Of a stretch of 64,000 bases of DNA, positions 8,141 to 17,221 are shown piece by piece (position 1 is the stretch's first letter; each line of letters opens with the position of its first letter). This DNA is from Streptomyces sp. KMM 9044 (lineage in GTDB: Bacteria > Actinomycetota > Actinomycetes > Streptomycetales > Streptomycetaceae): the NCBI RefSeq assembly GCF_024701375.2, contig NZ_CP113910.1, positions 4,278,001-4,342,000 on the forward strand, in the 5' to 3' direction. Both the position numbers and the translations under genes were made by a program. The notes under the pieces were generated by a model that searched no databases, was not told the origin of the DNA, and saw only the letters and a list, made by a program, of their open reading frames with translations.

Positions 8141-9486
8141 CAGGGCTTCGGCGTAGTCGGCTGACGTCCGCTTCCTGACAGATGACCAGGTTGGGCGGGG
8201 TTCGATGCAGAACAGGCACGGACACCTGTGATCATGGAGTTCTCTACGCTCTGTGATCCTGGGAAGCCAGTGCCTGTCGACGCATCATCTCTGTTCTCTC
8301 CCGCCTTTGACCAACTCGGCCCCCACCCGGGAGCTGCACCCGGGGAGATCCCCGGCCTGCTGGAACGCCTTGCGCAGGTCCCCGGCCCGCGTGATCCCCG
8401 CGGGGTCGGCATCCACTCGTCACGGTGCTGGTCCCGACCGCCTGCGCGGTCCTCGCCGGCGCGAGGCCGCTGCTGGCCGTGAGTGAATGGGTGGCCGACA
8501 CCCCGGCGGAACTCCTCGAGCGGCTCGGCATCCGCGTCGACCCAATCTTCCCGAAACGCTCCTGGCCTGTGGAATCAACGATCCGCAGGCTCCTGGCCAG
8601 GACCGACACAGACGCCTTGGACCGGGCCGTCGGAGCCTGGCTCACCGACCGGCAGAAGGACGCGGGCGGTTTGCGAGGACTGGCCGTCGACGGGAAGTCG
8701 CTGCGGGGTGCCGCCCGCGCGAAGGGCCGGAAAATCCATCTCCTGGCCGCCTGCGACCACACCAGCGGCCTGGTCCTCGCGCAGATGGACGTCGGGGAGG
8801 AAACCAACGAGATCACGCGGTTCCAGCCCCTCCTGGACACGCTGCCCGACCTGTCCGGCACCGTCGTGACCAGCGACGCCATGCACACCCAGCACGACCA
8901 CGCCACCTATCTGCGCGGGCGGGGCGCCCACTGCATCGTGATCGTGAAGCGCAACACGAAGAAGTTCTGCACGCAGTTGAAGTCCCTTCCCTGGAAGCAG
9001 GTCCCGCTCCGTGACCGGACGTGCGCGCCCGGTCACGAATGCTCCGAGATTTGCAGGCTGAAGGTCTGCACGGTCAACAACCTGCTCTTCCCCGGTGCCC
9101 GCCAGGCCGTCCAGATCGTTCGCCGCCGCGTCCACCGCAAGACGGGAAAGATCAGTCTCAGGACCGTCTACGCGGTCACCAGCCTCGCCGCGGAACAGGT
9201 CCCACCCGCCCGGCTCGCCCAACTGGTCCGCGGGCACTGGACGGTCGAGGCCCTGCACCACGTCAGAGACGTCACCCTCACCGAGGACGCCTCACAACTG
9301 CGTACCGGGAACGCACCCCGGGCGATGGCGACCTGCAGAAACCTTGCGATCGGAGCCCTCCGCCTAGCCGGCGTCCGCAACATCGCAGCCGGCCTCCGCC
9401 GGACAGCCCGGGACCAAAATCGCGCCCTCACCCTTCTGGGCCTCACATGATCAAAAAGGGCAAGGCCCGACTACGCCGAAGCCCTG
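8141..9486 (+). mobile_element. ISAs1-family insertion sequence (1346 bp)
   Basis: Perfect 20-bp terminal inverted repeats: CAGGGCTTCGGCGTAGTCGG at 8141-8160 and its exact complement at 9467-9486. The element contains one transposase gene, which is frameshifted. No direct target duplication is visible, since the left flank ends GGGGCCCGC and the right flank starts ACCATGATG. The two sides of the insertion may therefore derive from different places, for example by recombination between copies. Confidence 0.9.
8228..9450 (+). pseudogene. ISAs1-family transposase, frameshifted
   Basis: The N-terminal part (VDASSLFSPAFDQLGP to PGPRDPRGV) is in one frame and the rest, from [19 protein letters not shown] onward, in the next. 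Loss of one base near 8407, within what should read PRGVRHPLVTV, explains the break. Downstream the DDE nuclease signature is intact: [19 protein letters not shown], then the [14 protein letters not shown] region with its Glu, ending at residue 341 of the second frame. It would be active if the break were repaired or bypassed. Confidence 0.85.
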
Positions 9487-9489
9487 ACC

Positions 9490-9621
9490 ATGATGCAGAT
9501 GCTGGCCGACGTGATGCTGGTGGGAATGATCGCGCGGGTCCTCCTCGGCGCTGTCCGGGTCGCAGAAGACGCCCGGTCGGCCGGCTCCGGCGAGCCACCG
9601 GGCGCGGAGGAATCCGGTTGA
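9490..9621 (+). pseudogene. C-terminal fragment of a membrane protein
   Basis: Directly after the right end of the ISAs1 element a short frame reads MMQMLADVMLVGMIARVLL, one membrane helix, then a polar tail ending GAEESG. It resembles the last helix of small two-helix ion-channel proteins, but the evidence is thin. It is the stump of a gene removed with the insertion or a later deletion. Confidence 0.35.
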
Positions 9622-9794
9622 GCAAGGGTGACGCGTCAGAGTCACCCGCATGGGCGGCGTTGAAATGCCCGCCGGTCAACGGCGTGCCAGGCTCGCAACC
9701 GCGCCGCTCGCAGCAGGCGGCGGGGCGTTCCGGGTTCGCTGAATTCGGCCGATGAGACCACAGGCGAGGTCCGCATCGCGAGGAGGCAGTGTGC

Positions 9795-11150
9795 ATGCCG
9801 GTCGCCAGGACTGGATCCGAGGCCGCGTCACCCCAGGACCCCCTGACGCTTCTGCGGAGCCGCGCATACCTGGTGTTGTTGGTGACGGCCGCGCTGATCG
9901 GCGTGCCGGTGTCCGCGGCGGCGTTCGGCTTCCTTGCGCTGGTCGGTGAGATTCAGCCACTGGTCTACACGGATCTGCCCAAGTCGCTGGGGTTCGACGG
10001 AACCCCACCGTGGTGGCCACTGCCGCTGCTCGCTGTGGGGGGACTGCTTGCCGGACTGACGATTCAGTACCTGCCGGGGCACGGCGGGCATGAGCCGACG
10101 GCCGGGTTCAAGACCGCCGGCCCGCCCTCGCCCATCGAGCTGCCCGGCATCTTTCTCGCCGCCCTGGCGACGCTCTGCTTCGCTGCCGTCCTCGGTCCCG
10201 AGGCACCGCTCCTGGCGCTCGGCGGCGGGCTCGCCGCCGGCGCCGTGCGGATGATCAAACGGGACCCGCCGGAGCAGGTGAGCGCGGTGCTGGGCGCGGC
10301 GGGCAGTTTCGCGGCCGTCAGCTCGCTGCTGGGATCACCGCTGCTCGGAGCATTCCTCCTGATGGAAGCCTCAGGGCTGGGTGGGCCGACGATGGCGCTG
10401 GTGTTGGTGCCCGGCCTGCTGGCCGCGGGCATCGGTGCACTCATCTTCGTCGGGCTGGGAAGCTGGACAGGGCTGGGCACCTACTCGCTGGCACTGCACG
10501 ACGTACCCGAGGCCACGCACCCGACAGCGGCGGAATTCGGCTGGGCTCTGGTCATCGGTCTGTCGGCCGCACTCGTGGGCGTGGGAATCCGATGGCTCGC
10601 CGTCCGGTTCAGGGTGCACGTCGAGAGGCGCCGGGTGCCGACCACGGTGGTCATGGGCCTGGTCGTGGCGGGGCTGGCGATCGGCTACGCGGAGGGCACC
10701 GGCAAACCGGCGACCGATGTGCTGTATTCGGGGCAGACGGCGCTGGATCCCCTTCTCACACACAGCGCCGCGTATTCGGTGGGAGCGCTGTCGCTGCTGG
10801 TCGTGTGCAAGGGCCTGGCCTATTGCGCATCACTGAGCAGTTTCAGAGGAGGCCCCATCTTTCCCGCGATGTTCGTGGGAGCGGCGGGCGGCATCCTGTT
10901 CTCCCACCTGCCGGGACTGACCCTGGTCGCGGGGTTCGCGATGGGTATCGGAGCGATGAGCGCCGCCATGCTGAGACTCCCGCTGGTCTCCGTCCTGCTC
11001 GCCACCCTGCTGGTCGGGGCACAGGGGCTCACCGTCATGCCGCTGGTGATCGTCGCGGTCGTGGTCTCGTACGTCGCGACGGCGAAGCTCACGCCTTCTC
11101 CCGCCACGGACCCGGGGCAGGAACCGAGGGCGGGCCGGCAGCAGCCGTGA
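9795..11150 (+). CDS. ClC-family chloride channel or transporter
   Basis: A 451-residue membrane protein of the voltage-gated chloride channel (ClC) family. Selectivity-filter motifs are visible: GPEAPLLALGGG (a GxEGP variant, near residue 135) and FRGGPIFPAMFVGAAGG (GxFxP, near residue 350). About ten to twelve hydrophobic segments span residues 25-435. The usual extended gating Glu of exchangers (GREGP) is represented by the Glu of GPEAP. The C-terminal tail is short and polar, without CBS domains. ATG 9795 is chosen over GTG 9789 because GAGGAGG then has proper nine-base spacing. No neighbour hints at a specific ion role. Confidence 0.85.
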   Translation: MPVARTGSEAASPQDPLTLLRSRAYLVLLVTAALIGVPVSAAAFGFLALVGEIQPLVYTDLPKSLGFDGTPPWWPLPLLAVGGLLAGLTIQYLPGHGGHEPTAGFKTAGPPSPIELPGIFLAALATLCFAAVLGPEAPLLALGGGLAAGAVRMIKRDPPEQVSAVLGAAGSFAAVSSLLGSPLLGAFLLMEASGLGGPTMALVLVPGLLAAGIGALIFVGLGSWTGLGTYSLALHDVPEATHPTAAEFGWALVIGLSAALVGVGIRWLAVRFRVHVERRRVPTTVVMGLVVAGLAIGYAEGTGKPATDVLYSGQTALDPLLTHSAAYSVGALSLLVVCKGLAYCASLSSFRGGPIFPAMFVGAAGGILFSHLPGLTLVAGFAMGIGAMSAAMLRLPLVSVLLATLLVGAQGLTVMPLVIVAVVVSYVATAKLTPSPATDPGQEPRAGRQQP

Positions 11151-11590
11151 GCTCGCCGGGAGACCTCCGTCCGTCTGCTCGCCGCAGTCATCGTGCGGCG
11201 CCGAGCGGATCGCCCGCCGCAGCGAAGCCTCTCCGGATGGGGATGGTCGTGCCGCGGGATCATGACGCCACCATCCAACGGCGGACCCGCACCTGGCTCC
11301 CTGAATGTGCGGCGGCCAGGGTGGTCCAAGTCGTCTGGAGCACCGCCCGGAGTTAGGTTGTAAGTGGATGCGTCCATCTCATCCGACGGGGTCCGACGGG
11401 GTCGGAACAAGCACCGTCCGCGGTGGCAGCCACCTGGTCGGGCCCGCACTCGACGTCAACGGCAAGGCTCACGACTCCGGCGACCCCATGCCGTCGGCGC
11501 GAACTTCGTCCCGGGCAGCGGAGCACGATCCGCTCCAGACGGTCATGGCCGACGCCTGCGCGTCGGCCACCACATCCTGGAGCGTCCACA
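11151..11590. other. Intergenic, nothing recognised
   Basis: 440 bp between the ClC gene and the DUF2252 gene. A short direct repeat TCCGACGGGG occurs twice near 11387. No credible gene or RNA was seen, so this is presumably promoter DNA for the downstream gene. Confidence 0.4.
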
Positions 11591-13009
11591 ATGAACGACA
11601 ACCATCTCTCTGGCGACGAGACACGGCACCTCACCCCGCATGAGCGGGTTGCCCGCGGCAAGGCAGCACGCGTCGACGCGCCCCGTTCCAGCCACGCCGA
11701 GTTCATGCCCCCGCCGAAGCGCCCGGACCCGGTGGAGATCATCGAGAAGCAGTCCGCGACGCGAGTGCCGGAACTCGTGCCGATCCGCTACGGCAGGATG
11801 AGCGAGGCGCCGTTCCGTTTCTATCGCGGGGCCGCCGCCATCATGGCCGCGGACCTCGCGGAGGCGCCGCGCACCGGGCTCAGGGTGCAGTGCTGCGGGG
11901 ACGCGCACATGCTGAACTTTCGGTTGCTGGCCTCTCCGGAACGCCGGCTGATGTTCGACATCAACGACTTCGACGAGACGCTGCCCGGACCGTGGGAGTG
12001 GGACGTCAAGCGGCTGTCGGCCAGTCTGGTCATCGCGGGCCGGGCGAACGGCTTCGGTTCCAAGGAGCGGGTGTCGGTGGTGCGGGAGACCGTGCGGTCC
12101 TACCGCGAGCGCATGCGGAGCTATGCCGGACTGGGCAATCTAGACGTCTGGTACTCCCACTTCGACGCGGACGAGCTGCAGGAACAGTTCGCCCCGGTAC
12201 TGAGCGCCGAGCAGCGCGATCGCTGGGAACGCACCCGGGAGCGAGCCCGTGCGCACGACACACTGCAGGTCTTCGACAAGCTCACGCATGTCATCGACGG
12301 AAGGCGTCAGATCGCTTCCGATCCTCCCCTGCTGGTCCGGCTCCAGGACCTGCTGCCGGACGCTGAACGCGGTCGGCTGGAGCAGGAGATCAGCCGGCTG
12401 ATCGAGCGCTACGGCCGGACCCTGCAGCCGGACCGCCGGTTCCTGCTGGAGAGCTATCGCCTTGCCGGCATCGCCCGCAAGGTCGTCGGCGTGGGCAGTG
12501 TGGGAACCCGTTGCTGGATCATCCTGCTGCTCGGCAAGGACGACGAGGATCCCCTGTTCCTCCAGGCCAAGGAGGCCGAGGAGTCGGTTCTGGCGCCTTA
12601 CGTCGGAGGCAGCGCGTTCAGCACGCAGGGCGAGCGTGTCGTCGTCGGCCAACGGCTCATGCAGGCCACCAGCGACATCTTCCTGGGCTGGGAGCGCGTC
12701 CAGGGCATCGACGGCAAGCGGCGGGACTTCTACGTACGCCAGCTGCGCGACTGGAAAGGCATCGCTGTGGCCGAGAGCATGTCACCCAAGCGGATGGGCC
12801 TGTTCGGCCGGCTGTGCGGTGCCACGCTGGCCCGCGCCCATGCCCGTTCCGGGGACCGCATCGCGATCGCCGCGTACCTGGGCGGCGGCGATGTCTTCGA
12901 CCGTGCGCTGGCGACGTTCGCCGAGTTGTACGCGGACCAGAACGAGAAGGATCACCAGGCCCTGGTCGAGGCCATCCAAGCCGGACAAATCCCGGCCGAA
13001 GCGGCTTGA
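11591..13009 (+). CDS. DUF2252 family protein
   Basis: A 472-residue soluble protein of the DUF2252 family, which is related in fold to kinase-like phosphotransferases. Characteristic motifs: FYRGAAAIMAADL, CGDAHMLNF (a GDxHxxNF catalytic-loop-like motif) and DINDFDETLPGPWEWDVKR, followed by KVVGVGSVGTRCW and FYVRQLRDWKG. The substrate is unknown. ATG 11591 fits the start of homology. An IS3 remnant follows immediately, so the gene sits at the edge of disturbed DNA. Confidence 0.8.
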   Translation: MNDNHLSGDETRHLTPHERVARGKAARVDAPRSSHAEFMPPPKRPDPVEIIEKQSATRVPELVPIRYGRMSEAPFRFYRGAAAIMAADLAEAPRTGLRVQCCGDAHMLNFRLLASPERRLMFDINDFDETLPGPWEWDVKRLSASLVIAGRANGFGSKERVSVVRETVRSYRERMRSYAGLGNLDVWYSHFDADELQEQFAPVLSAEQRDRWERTRERARAHDTLQVFDKLTHVIDGRRQIASDPPLLVRLQDLLPDAERGRLEQEISRLIERYGRTLQPDRRFLLESYRLAGIARKVVGVGSVGTRCWIILLLGKDDEDPLFLQAKEAEESVLAPYVGGSAFSTQGERVVVGQRLMQATSDIFLGWERVQGIDGKRRDFYVRQLRDWKGIAVAESMSPKRMGLFGRLCGATLARAHARSGDRIAIAAYLGGGDVFDRALATFAELYADQNEKDHQALVEAIQAGQIPAEAA

Positions 13010-13051
13010 CGCTGCGGGATCCCCCACGAGTCCGGCATACGGCCGGACATC

Positions 13052-13161
13052 CGGTGGACCACCGCCGACTCCACGGTGAGATAGGCCACGTTCCACCTGT
13101 CGAGTACGAGACCAACTACTACACAGAACTCGCACAACCCCAGCTCACAACCACAATCTGA
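13052..13161 (+). pseudogene. IS3-family OrfB 3' remnant
   Basis: The frame reads VDHRRLHGEIGHVPPVEYE, then TNYYTELAQPQ and a stop. This is the standard ending of IS3 OrfB integrase-type transposases (after the final catalytic Glu). Only about 36 codons survive. Confidence 0.75.
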
Positions 13162-13260
13162 AGCCTCTACCGAACCCGGGGCGATTCAGTGTGCTGTCCG
13201 GCGAAGGCCATGGGTTGTCTGGAGCCCGGCGAGCGGCCGGAGTGAGGTGCGGGTGTCCCG

Positions 13261-13707
13261 TCAGACCTTCTCGACTCGCACGGAGTGGCCTGCGAGGAGT
13301 CGGTTCATGTCGTCGGTGTCGGAGGTGAAGACGGTTGCCTCGGCTCCCTGTGCGGCTTCTCGCCCGGCTACAGCCGCCAGAACGGCGTCGACGGCGTACT
13401 TGTGCCCGTGCAAGCCGGCCGCCTTCAGCATGCCGCGTGCCATGGCGATCACCTGGTCGTCCGTGTGCACGATGCGGATCCGGGACAGGGTCCAGTTCCA
13501 CAGTGCCTGCCGCGACGCTTCGCGTGGGTCCCATGCCTCCAGGGTCGTGAGCGCCGAGGTGACGATCGGGATGTCGAGCCGCGGGGCCGTCTTGATCAGC
13601 GCGGCCATCTCCCGGTCGCCCTGGACTGCCTTGGAGAGGGCTTCGGAGTCGAACACGAAGACGCGCTGGCGCGGCCGGTGCAGCTTCGCTCGGGCGGTGC
13701 GGCTCAC
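13261..13707 (-). CDS. PIN-domain toxin (VapC-like)
   Basis: A 148-residue PIN-domain ribonuclease, the toxic partner of a type II toxin-antitoxin pair. Acidic residues expected at the active site are visible: VFDSEALSKA (first Asp), TLEAWDP, KYAVDAVLAAVA and FTSDTDDMNRLL at the end. It starts with GTG inside the antitoxin stop (GTGA overlap), so the two are translationally coupled. Such modules often ride on mobile or decayed regions, as here. Confidence 0.85.
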   Translation of the reverse strand: MSRTARAKLHRPRQRVFVFDSEALSKAVQGDREMAALIKTAPRLDIPIVTSALTTLEAWDPREASRQALWNWTLSRIRIVHTDDQVIAMARGMLKAAGLHGHKYAVDAVLAAVAGREAAQGAEATVFTSDTDDMNRLLAGHSVRVEKV

Positions 13708-13970
13708 GCGGCCTCGTCCGAAGCCGATCGCTGCTCGTCATGCCAGCCGTCGATGGCGGCGATGCGCTCCAGCGCTGCCTGCTGCTCGTCGTCCGTCACG
13801 GCGCCGTGCTCTTCCTCGAGCCGGTCGGCCAACTCGCGCAGTCGGTCCATGGCGTCCTGGTGAGCGGCGGCGGCCGCGATGTAGCCGGACACCCCGCGTG
13901 CGTCGACGCGCTCCTTGATCGATTCCACCAGCTCTTCCGACACGGTGATGGTGATCTTCCGGGTTGCCAT
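13704..13970 (-). CDS. Antitoxin of the PIN toxin
   Basis: An 88-residue protein. The N-terminus MATRKITITVSEELVESI is a ribbon-helix-helix DNA-binding strand and helix. The rest is acidic and helical (DRLRELADRLEEEHGAV), suited to wrapping the toxin. ATG 13970 is chosen because it lies within the palindrome expected for autoregulation and because the RHH motif begins there. It lies upstream of, and overlaps, the toxin gene. Confidence 0.85.
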   Translation of the reverse strand: MATRKITITVSEELVESIKERVDARGVSGYIAAAAAHQDAMDRLRELADRLEEEHGAVTDDEQQAALERIAAIDGWHDEQRSASDEAA

Positions 13971-13982
13971 ACTTCGAGTATG
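13968..13982. promoter_or_regulatory. Palindromic operator over the antitoxin start
   Basis: CATACT-TCG-AGTATG: perfect 6-bp arms around three bases, including the antitoxin start codon. It is well placed for binding by the RHH antitoxin and autorepression. Confidence 0.55.
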
Positions 13983-14096
13983 CCACGCTCTGTGTGGCGT
14001 GGCTTGACTCCTCGAAGAAGCCGGCTCCGAAGAGCAGGGGTGCGCGGGATGCCGCCCTCCACCCGGTACTACAGCCGGTGTTGTCACGGTGAGTGG

Positions 14097-14844
14097 TCTC
14101 GTTGGCGGTAGTGGCTGATGCGGGCCCTGGTCTGGCGCCGTCGGCGCCGGCGGTTCCAGTGCAGGGCGAGCCAGGTCCTGGCGGTGCGGGCGGGTGCCAG
14201 GACGATCCGGTCGTACATGCGGCGGATCTCGTTCAGGGACAGTGGGACGACGGCCTCCTCCTGCTCGTCGGTCGGGCCGGTGGGTTCACGGGGTGGCGTG
14301 GTGAGGGCGTATGCGTCGACTCCGCACGCCGGTGAGGAAGGCCAGGGCGAGCATGCACACGGTGGTCTGCCGGTACCAGGAGACCCAGCGGACCTGGTGT
14401 TCCTCCAGCCAGGCGCGCAGGGACCGTGAGCCGCCGCAGAGCTCGTCGGCCAGGAAGTAGGTGAAGGCCACCCCCGCCGCGAGAGCGCGCCCGGCCACGC
14501 GCCGGGCCGGCTCCGGCTTGGTCACCACGGTGCGGGCCCGTTCCTCGGGCACCCCGGCCTCCCCGCAGCGCCGGCGGTGTTCCTCACTGCGGCCCGCCCA
14601 GTGCTGCCCTGCATACAGCTCACGGTCGATGATCGCCCGCCCGCGCGAGGACCCGTAGGACAAGTGGAAGCTGACCTGGGCGTTCTCGACCTGTCCGGTG
14701 ACGCCGGTGTACTGGCGGGCCACCCCGGCACTCTGGGTGCCCTTCTTGATGTCACCGGTCTCGTCCGCGGTCAGCACGGCATCCTGGTCCCGCAGCGAGT
14801 TCACCACGAACTCCCGCACCCGGTCGCGCAGTTCGTCGGCCTCT
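14097..14844 (-). pseudogene. IS701-family transposase remnant
   Basis: The core frame reads DAVLTADETGDIKKGTQSAG, RQYTGVTGQVENAQV, SRGRAIIDRELYAG and VTKPEPARRV, all typical of IS701 DDE transposases. The first roughly 100 residues are missing: the frame is closed by a stop near 14845, where foreign sequence joins. The carboxyl part is shifted out of frame near 14290 and resumes as LSLNEIRRMYDRIVL with an Arg-rich end. It is non-functional. Confidence 0.8.
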
Positions 14845-14888
14845 CAGGACGCACGGGCCAGGAAGTCCTGCAACCGGTCCGGCGAGGC

Positions 14889-15362
14889 ATGCCCAAGAAC
14901 CACGAACGCCGGTCCGTACCGATCCCGAGATTCCTGGCGGAGGAGCTGAAGCCCCACGTCGAGGGGCGGGACGAGGACGAGCTCCTGTTCACCGCCCCGC
15001 AGGGCGGACCGCTGCGGGCCCGCAACTTCCGGCAGCGGCTCTTCGCGCCGGCGGTCGTGAAAGCCGGACCGGGGCACCTCAAGGTCACCCCGCACAAACT
15101 GCGCCACACGGCCGCCTCGCTCGCCATCGCCAGCGGTGCGGACGTCAACGTCGTCCAGACGATGCTGGGCCACAAGTCGGCGACGCTGACCCTGGACACG
15201 TACGGGCACCTCTTCCCGGACCGTCTCGACGAGGTCTCGAAGAAGATGCACAAGCGGCGTGCCAAGCAGTTGGCCGAGGCGCAGATCAGGCTGGAGGAGG
15301 CCGAGCGGAAGGCCCGCCAGGCCGCCGAGGCGGTGGCCGCCCAGGAGGAGGACTCGGCGTGA
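14889..15362 (+). pseudogene. Tyrosine integrase C-terminal remnant (left of att copy 1)
   Basis: Encodes MPKNHERRSVPIPRFLAEEL, then HKLRHTAASLAIASGADV, MLGHKSATLTLDTYGH and a charged helical tail KRRAKQLAEAQIRLEEAERK. It keeps the HxxR, GH and Tyr catalytic positions but has lost the first catalytic Arg and the whole N-terminal DNA-binding half, where it abuts the IS701 remnant. It points toward the first tRNA-derived att site, as integrases of such elements normally do. Confidence 0.85.
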
Positions 15363-15454
15363 TGTGGGTCTGATCCGTGCCGAGAAACGGCAAACGGAGG
15401 GGGCCGCCGTCACTGGTATGGAACCGGTGGGGGCGGCCTTCCGGTCTTTCCGGG

Positions 15455-15802
15455 TCAGAGCAGCCTCGGCCGGCGGCCATCCCGCCGGGCCCGGTCCATC
15501 GCGGCAGCGGTCTCGTCCTCGGCCAGCGCCTCGATGTGCTCAGGCACTGACCGCTCGTCGAGCACGAAGAGCCGGCCACCGACGAGGCGAGTGGCGGTCT
15601 TCCAGCCCAGACGCTGGCCGGCCTCCCGCGCCGCCTGCCGAACGTCCTTGAGGTCGCCCATCTCCGCGAGGTCGTCGCTGTCCAGGACCAGCTGTCCGAA
15701 ATACCCCTCGTACTGCGGCTTCAGAGCGACCCGCATCAACGACTCCAGCCGGTCGGCCAACTTCTCGTACCGGCGCCGGGACAACTCGTTCTTCGCGGGC
15801 AT
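15455..15802 (-). CDS. Hypothetical protein, 115 residues
   Basis: Not recognised. It is soluble with a helical basic N-terminus (NELSRRRYEKLADRLESLMR), then VALKPQYEGYFGQLVLDSDD and LFVLDERSVPEHIEALAEDE. Codon use looks genuine. It lies between an integrase remnant and an att site, a position where small element-borne genes of unknown role are common. Confidence 0.5.
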   Translation of the reverse strand: MPAKNELSRRRYEKLADRLESLMRVALKPQYEGYFGQLVLDSDDLAEMGDLKDVRQAAREAGQRLGWKTATRLVGGRLFVLDERSVPEHIEALAEDETAAAMDRARRDGRRPRLL

Positions 15803-15914
15803 CTCGCACAGCTCCCCACCTCTGCCCGCAGCCGCATGTGTGCCATATGTGTGCTGCGCGTACGAAGGCCCTTCCGTCCGTCGGACGGAAGGGCCTCTGA
15901 CCCGGCGTTTTGCT

Positions 15915-15957
15915 GTGCCCCCGGCAGGATTCGAACCTGCGACACCCGCTTTAGGAG
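15915..15957. repeat. att copy 1: 3' part of tRNA-Arg(CCU)
   Basis: 43 bp identical to 52187-52229 in the intact tRNA gene: the acceptor 3' strand, T arm, variable loop and part of the anticodon arm. The 5' half of a tRNA is absent, so this is an attachment-site duplicate and not a tRNA gene. It marks the right end of an element to its left and the left end of segment A. Confidence 0.9.
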
Positions 15958-16383
15958 TTTTCCCGGGGCGGGGCTGTGACCTGCGGAAACGTCACCGAAA
16001 GGGTGCCTGGCCTGGGGAAACACCCCTCCATAGTTCTCACGTGTTCGCGGGGTTTCCCGGCCTCATGTGTGCCGAATCCGTGCAGCTTCGAGCACCTGTC
16101 CGAGAGGATCCGACTGCTCGTATAGCCGTAGAGGAGTGAGCTTGTTCCGCCAGACATCCTTGTTGTGGTCAGGCTAAGAGTGCGGCCTCGTGCTCGGCGG
16201 GACAGCGGTAGCCGAGGCTGCTGCATGGGCGCTCATCGATCTGGTGTGCGCCCCTGGCATGCGCCCAGCGCATCAAGTGAGCCCTCCGCGCACTCTGCCC
16301 TGGTCCTCTGACAACTGCTTCTCTGGAACAGCTGATTCGCATGGATCAGAAGCAGATCAAAGTTGGTGCGGAGAAGGAGAGAA
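15958..16383. other. Left end of segment A with an IS3 scrap
   Basis: No intact gene. On the minus strand, 16169-16240 encodes PCSSLGYRCPAEHEAALLA and a stop, the usual end of an IS3 OrfB. The remainder should hold the promoter of the Crp-type regulator gene. Confidence 0.6.
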
Positions 16384-17109
16384 GTGCCCTTGACGCCGCA
16401 GTCCGCATCCCAGGGCCCGGAAGGGTGGCCTGCCCGCAGCTTCCTCGGTGGTCTGTCGGAGCCCGTCCGTACCAAGCTGCTCAGGATCGGTACCCGCTGC
16501 CGTTATCTACCCGAAGAGATCCTGATCCGTGAGGGTGACTTCTCCAACCATGTGGTGCTCTTGCGCTCCGGATTCGTCAAGGTCACCGCTCGCCTGGACA
16601 ATGGCCACGAGGCGTTGCTCGCCATCCGGGTCGGAGGGGACATAGTCGGCGAGATGGCCGCCATGGACGACGGCGCGCCGAGGTCGGCCACGGTCACCGC
16701 CTGCGGAGAGATCGTCGCCAGCATCGTTCGCGAGTCCGACCTCCGGTCCTTCCTCGAATCCCACCCCGAGGCGGCGCGTGCGGTCAACAGGATCGTCGTG
16801 CAGCGGCTGCGCTGGTCGAACCAACGGCGAGTGGAGTTCGGGGGGTATCCGGTCAAGGTGCGTCTTGCCCGCGTGCTCGCCGAGCTGGCGACCTCGTACG
16901 GGCATCCGGTGCCGCGTGGGCTGGTCATAGGGGTCGACCTCACCCAGCCGGAGCTGGCCGCGCTCACCGGCTCGGCGGAGGTCACCATCCACAAGGCGCT
17001 CGCCGAACTGCGCAGAGACGAACTCATCACCACCGGCTACCGCCGTACCACTGTCCTCGACCTGAATCAGCTGCGGGAAATCGCCCAGCTGCCCGCGGCC
17101 GTTCCGTAA
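16384..17109 (+). CDS. Crp/Fnr-family transcriptional regulator
   Basis: 241 residues. An N-terminal cyclic-nucleotide-binding fold (about 20-145) keeps the phosphate-binding-cassette signature GDIVGEMAAMDDGAPRSATV, with the Gly-Glu and Arg-Ser-Ala that hold the cyclic nucleotide. A dimerisation helix follows (EAARAVNRIVVQRLRWSN), then a winged helix-turn-helix (LTQPELAALTGSAEVTIHKALAEL). There are no FNR-type cysteines. GTG 16384 is used because AAGGAGAGAA precedes it. It stands 112 bp upstream of a cyclase-like gene on the same strand, so it may sense that enzyme's product and control the cluster; this is inference from context. Confidence 0.85.
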   Translation: MPLTPQSASQGPEGWPARSFLGGLSEPVRTKLLRIGTRCRYLPEEILIREGDFSNHVVLLRSGFVKVTARLDNGHEALLAIRVGGDIVGEMAAMDDGAPRSATVTACGEIVASIVRESDLRSFLESHPEAARAVNRIVVQRLRWSNQRRVEFGGYPVKVRLARVLAELATSYGHPVPRGLVIGVDLTQPELAALTGSAEVTIHKALAELRRDELITTGYRRTTVLDLNQLREIAQLPAAVP

Positions 17110-17221
17110 CAGGGGCGTCGCCCGCACCGCCTGCCGAAAACCGTATTTCTACGACCCACTCGGGTTTCCCCGCCTCCGGGCGCACAGTTGACGCCCGACC
17201 TCGCTCGACCAAGGCAGATGG

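Noticed and set aside
11305..11643. 112-codon frame before the DUF2252 gene
   Set aside because: Overlaps the DUF2252 start, lacks a ribosome site and has no recognisable sequence.
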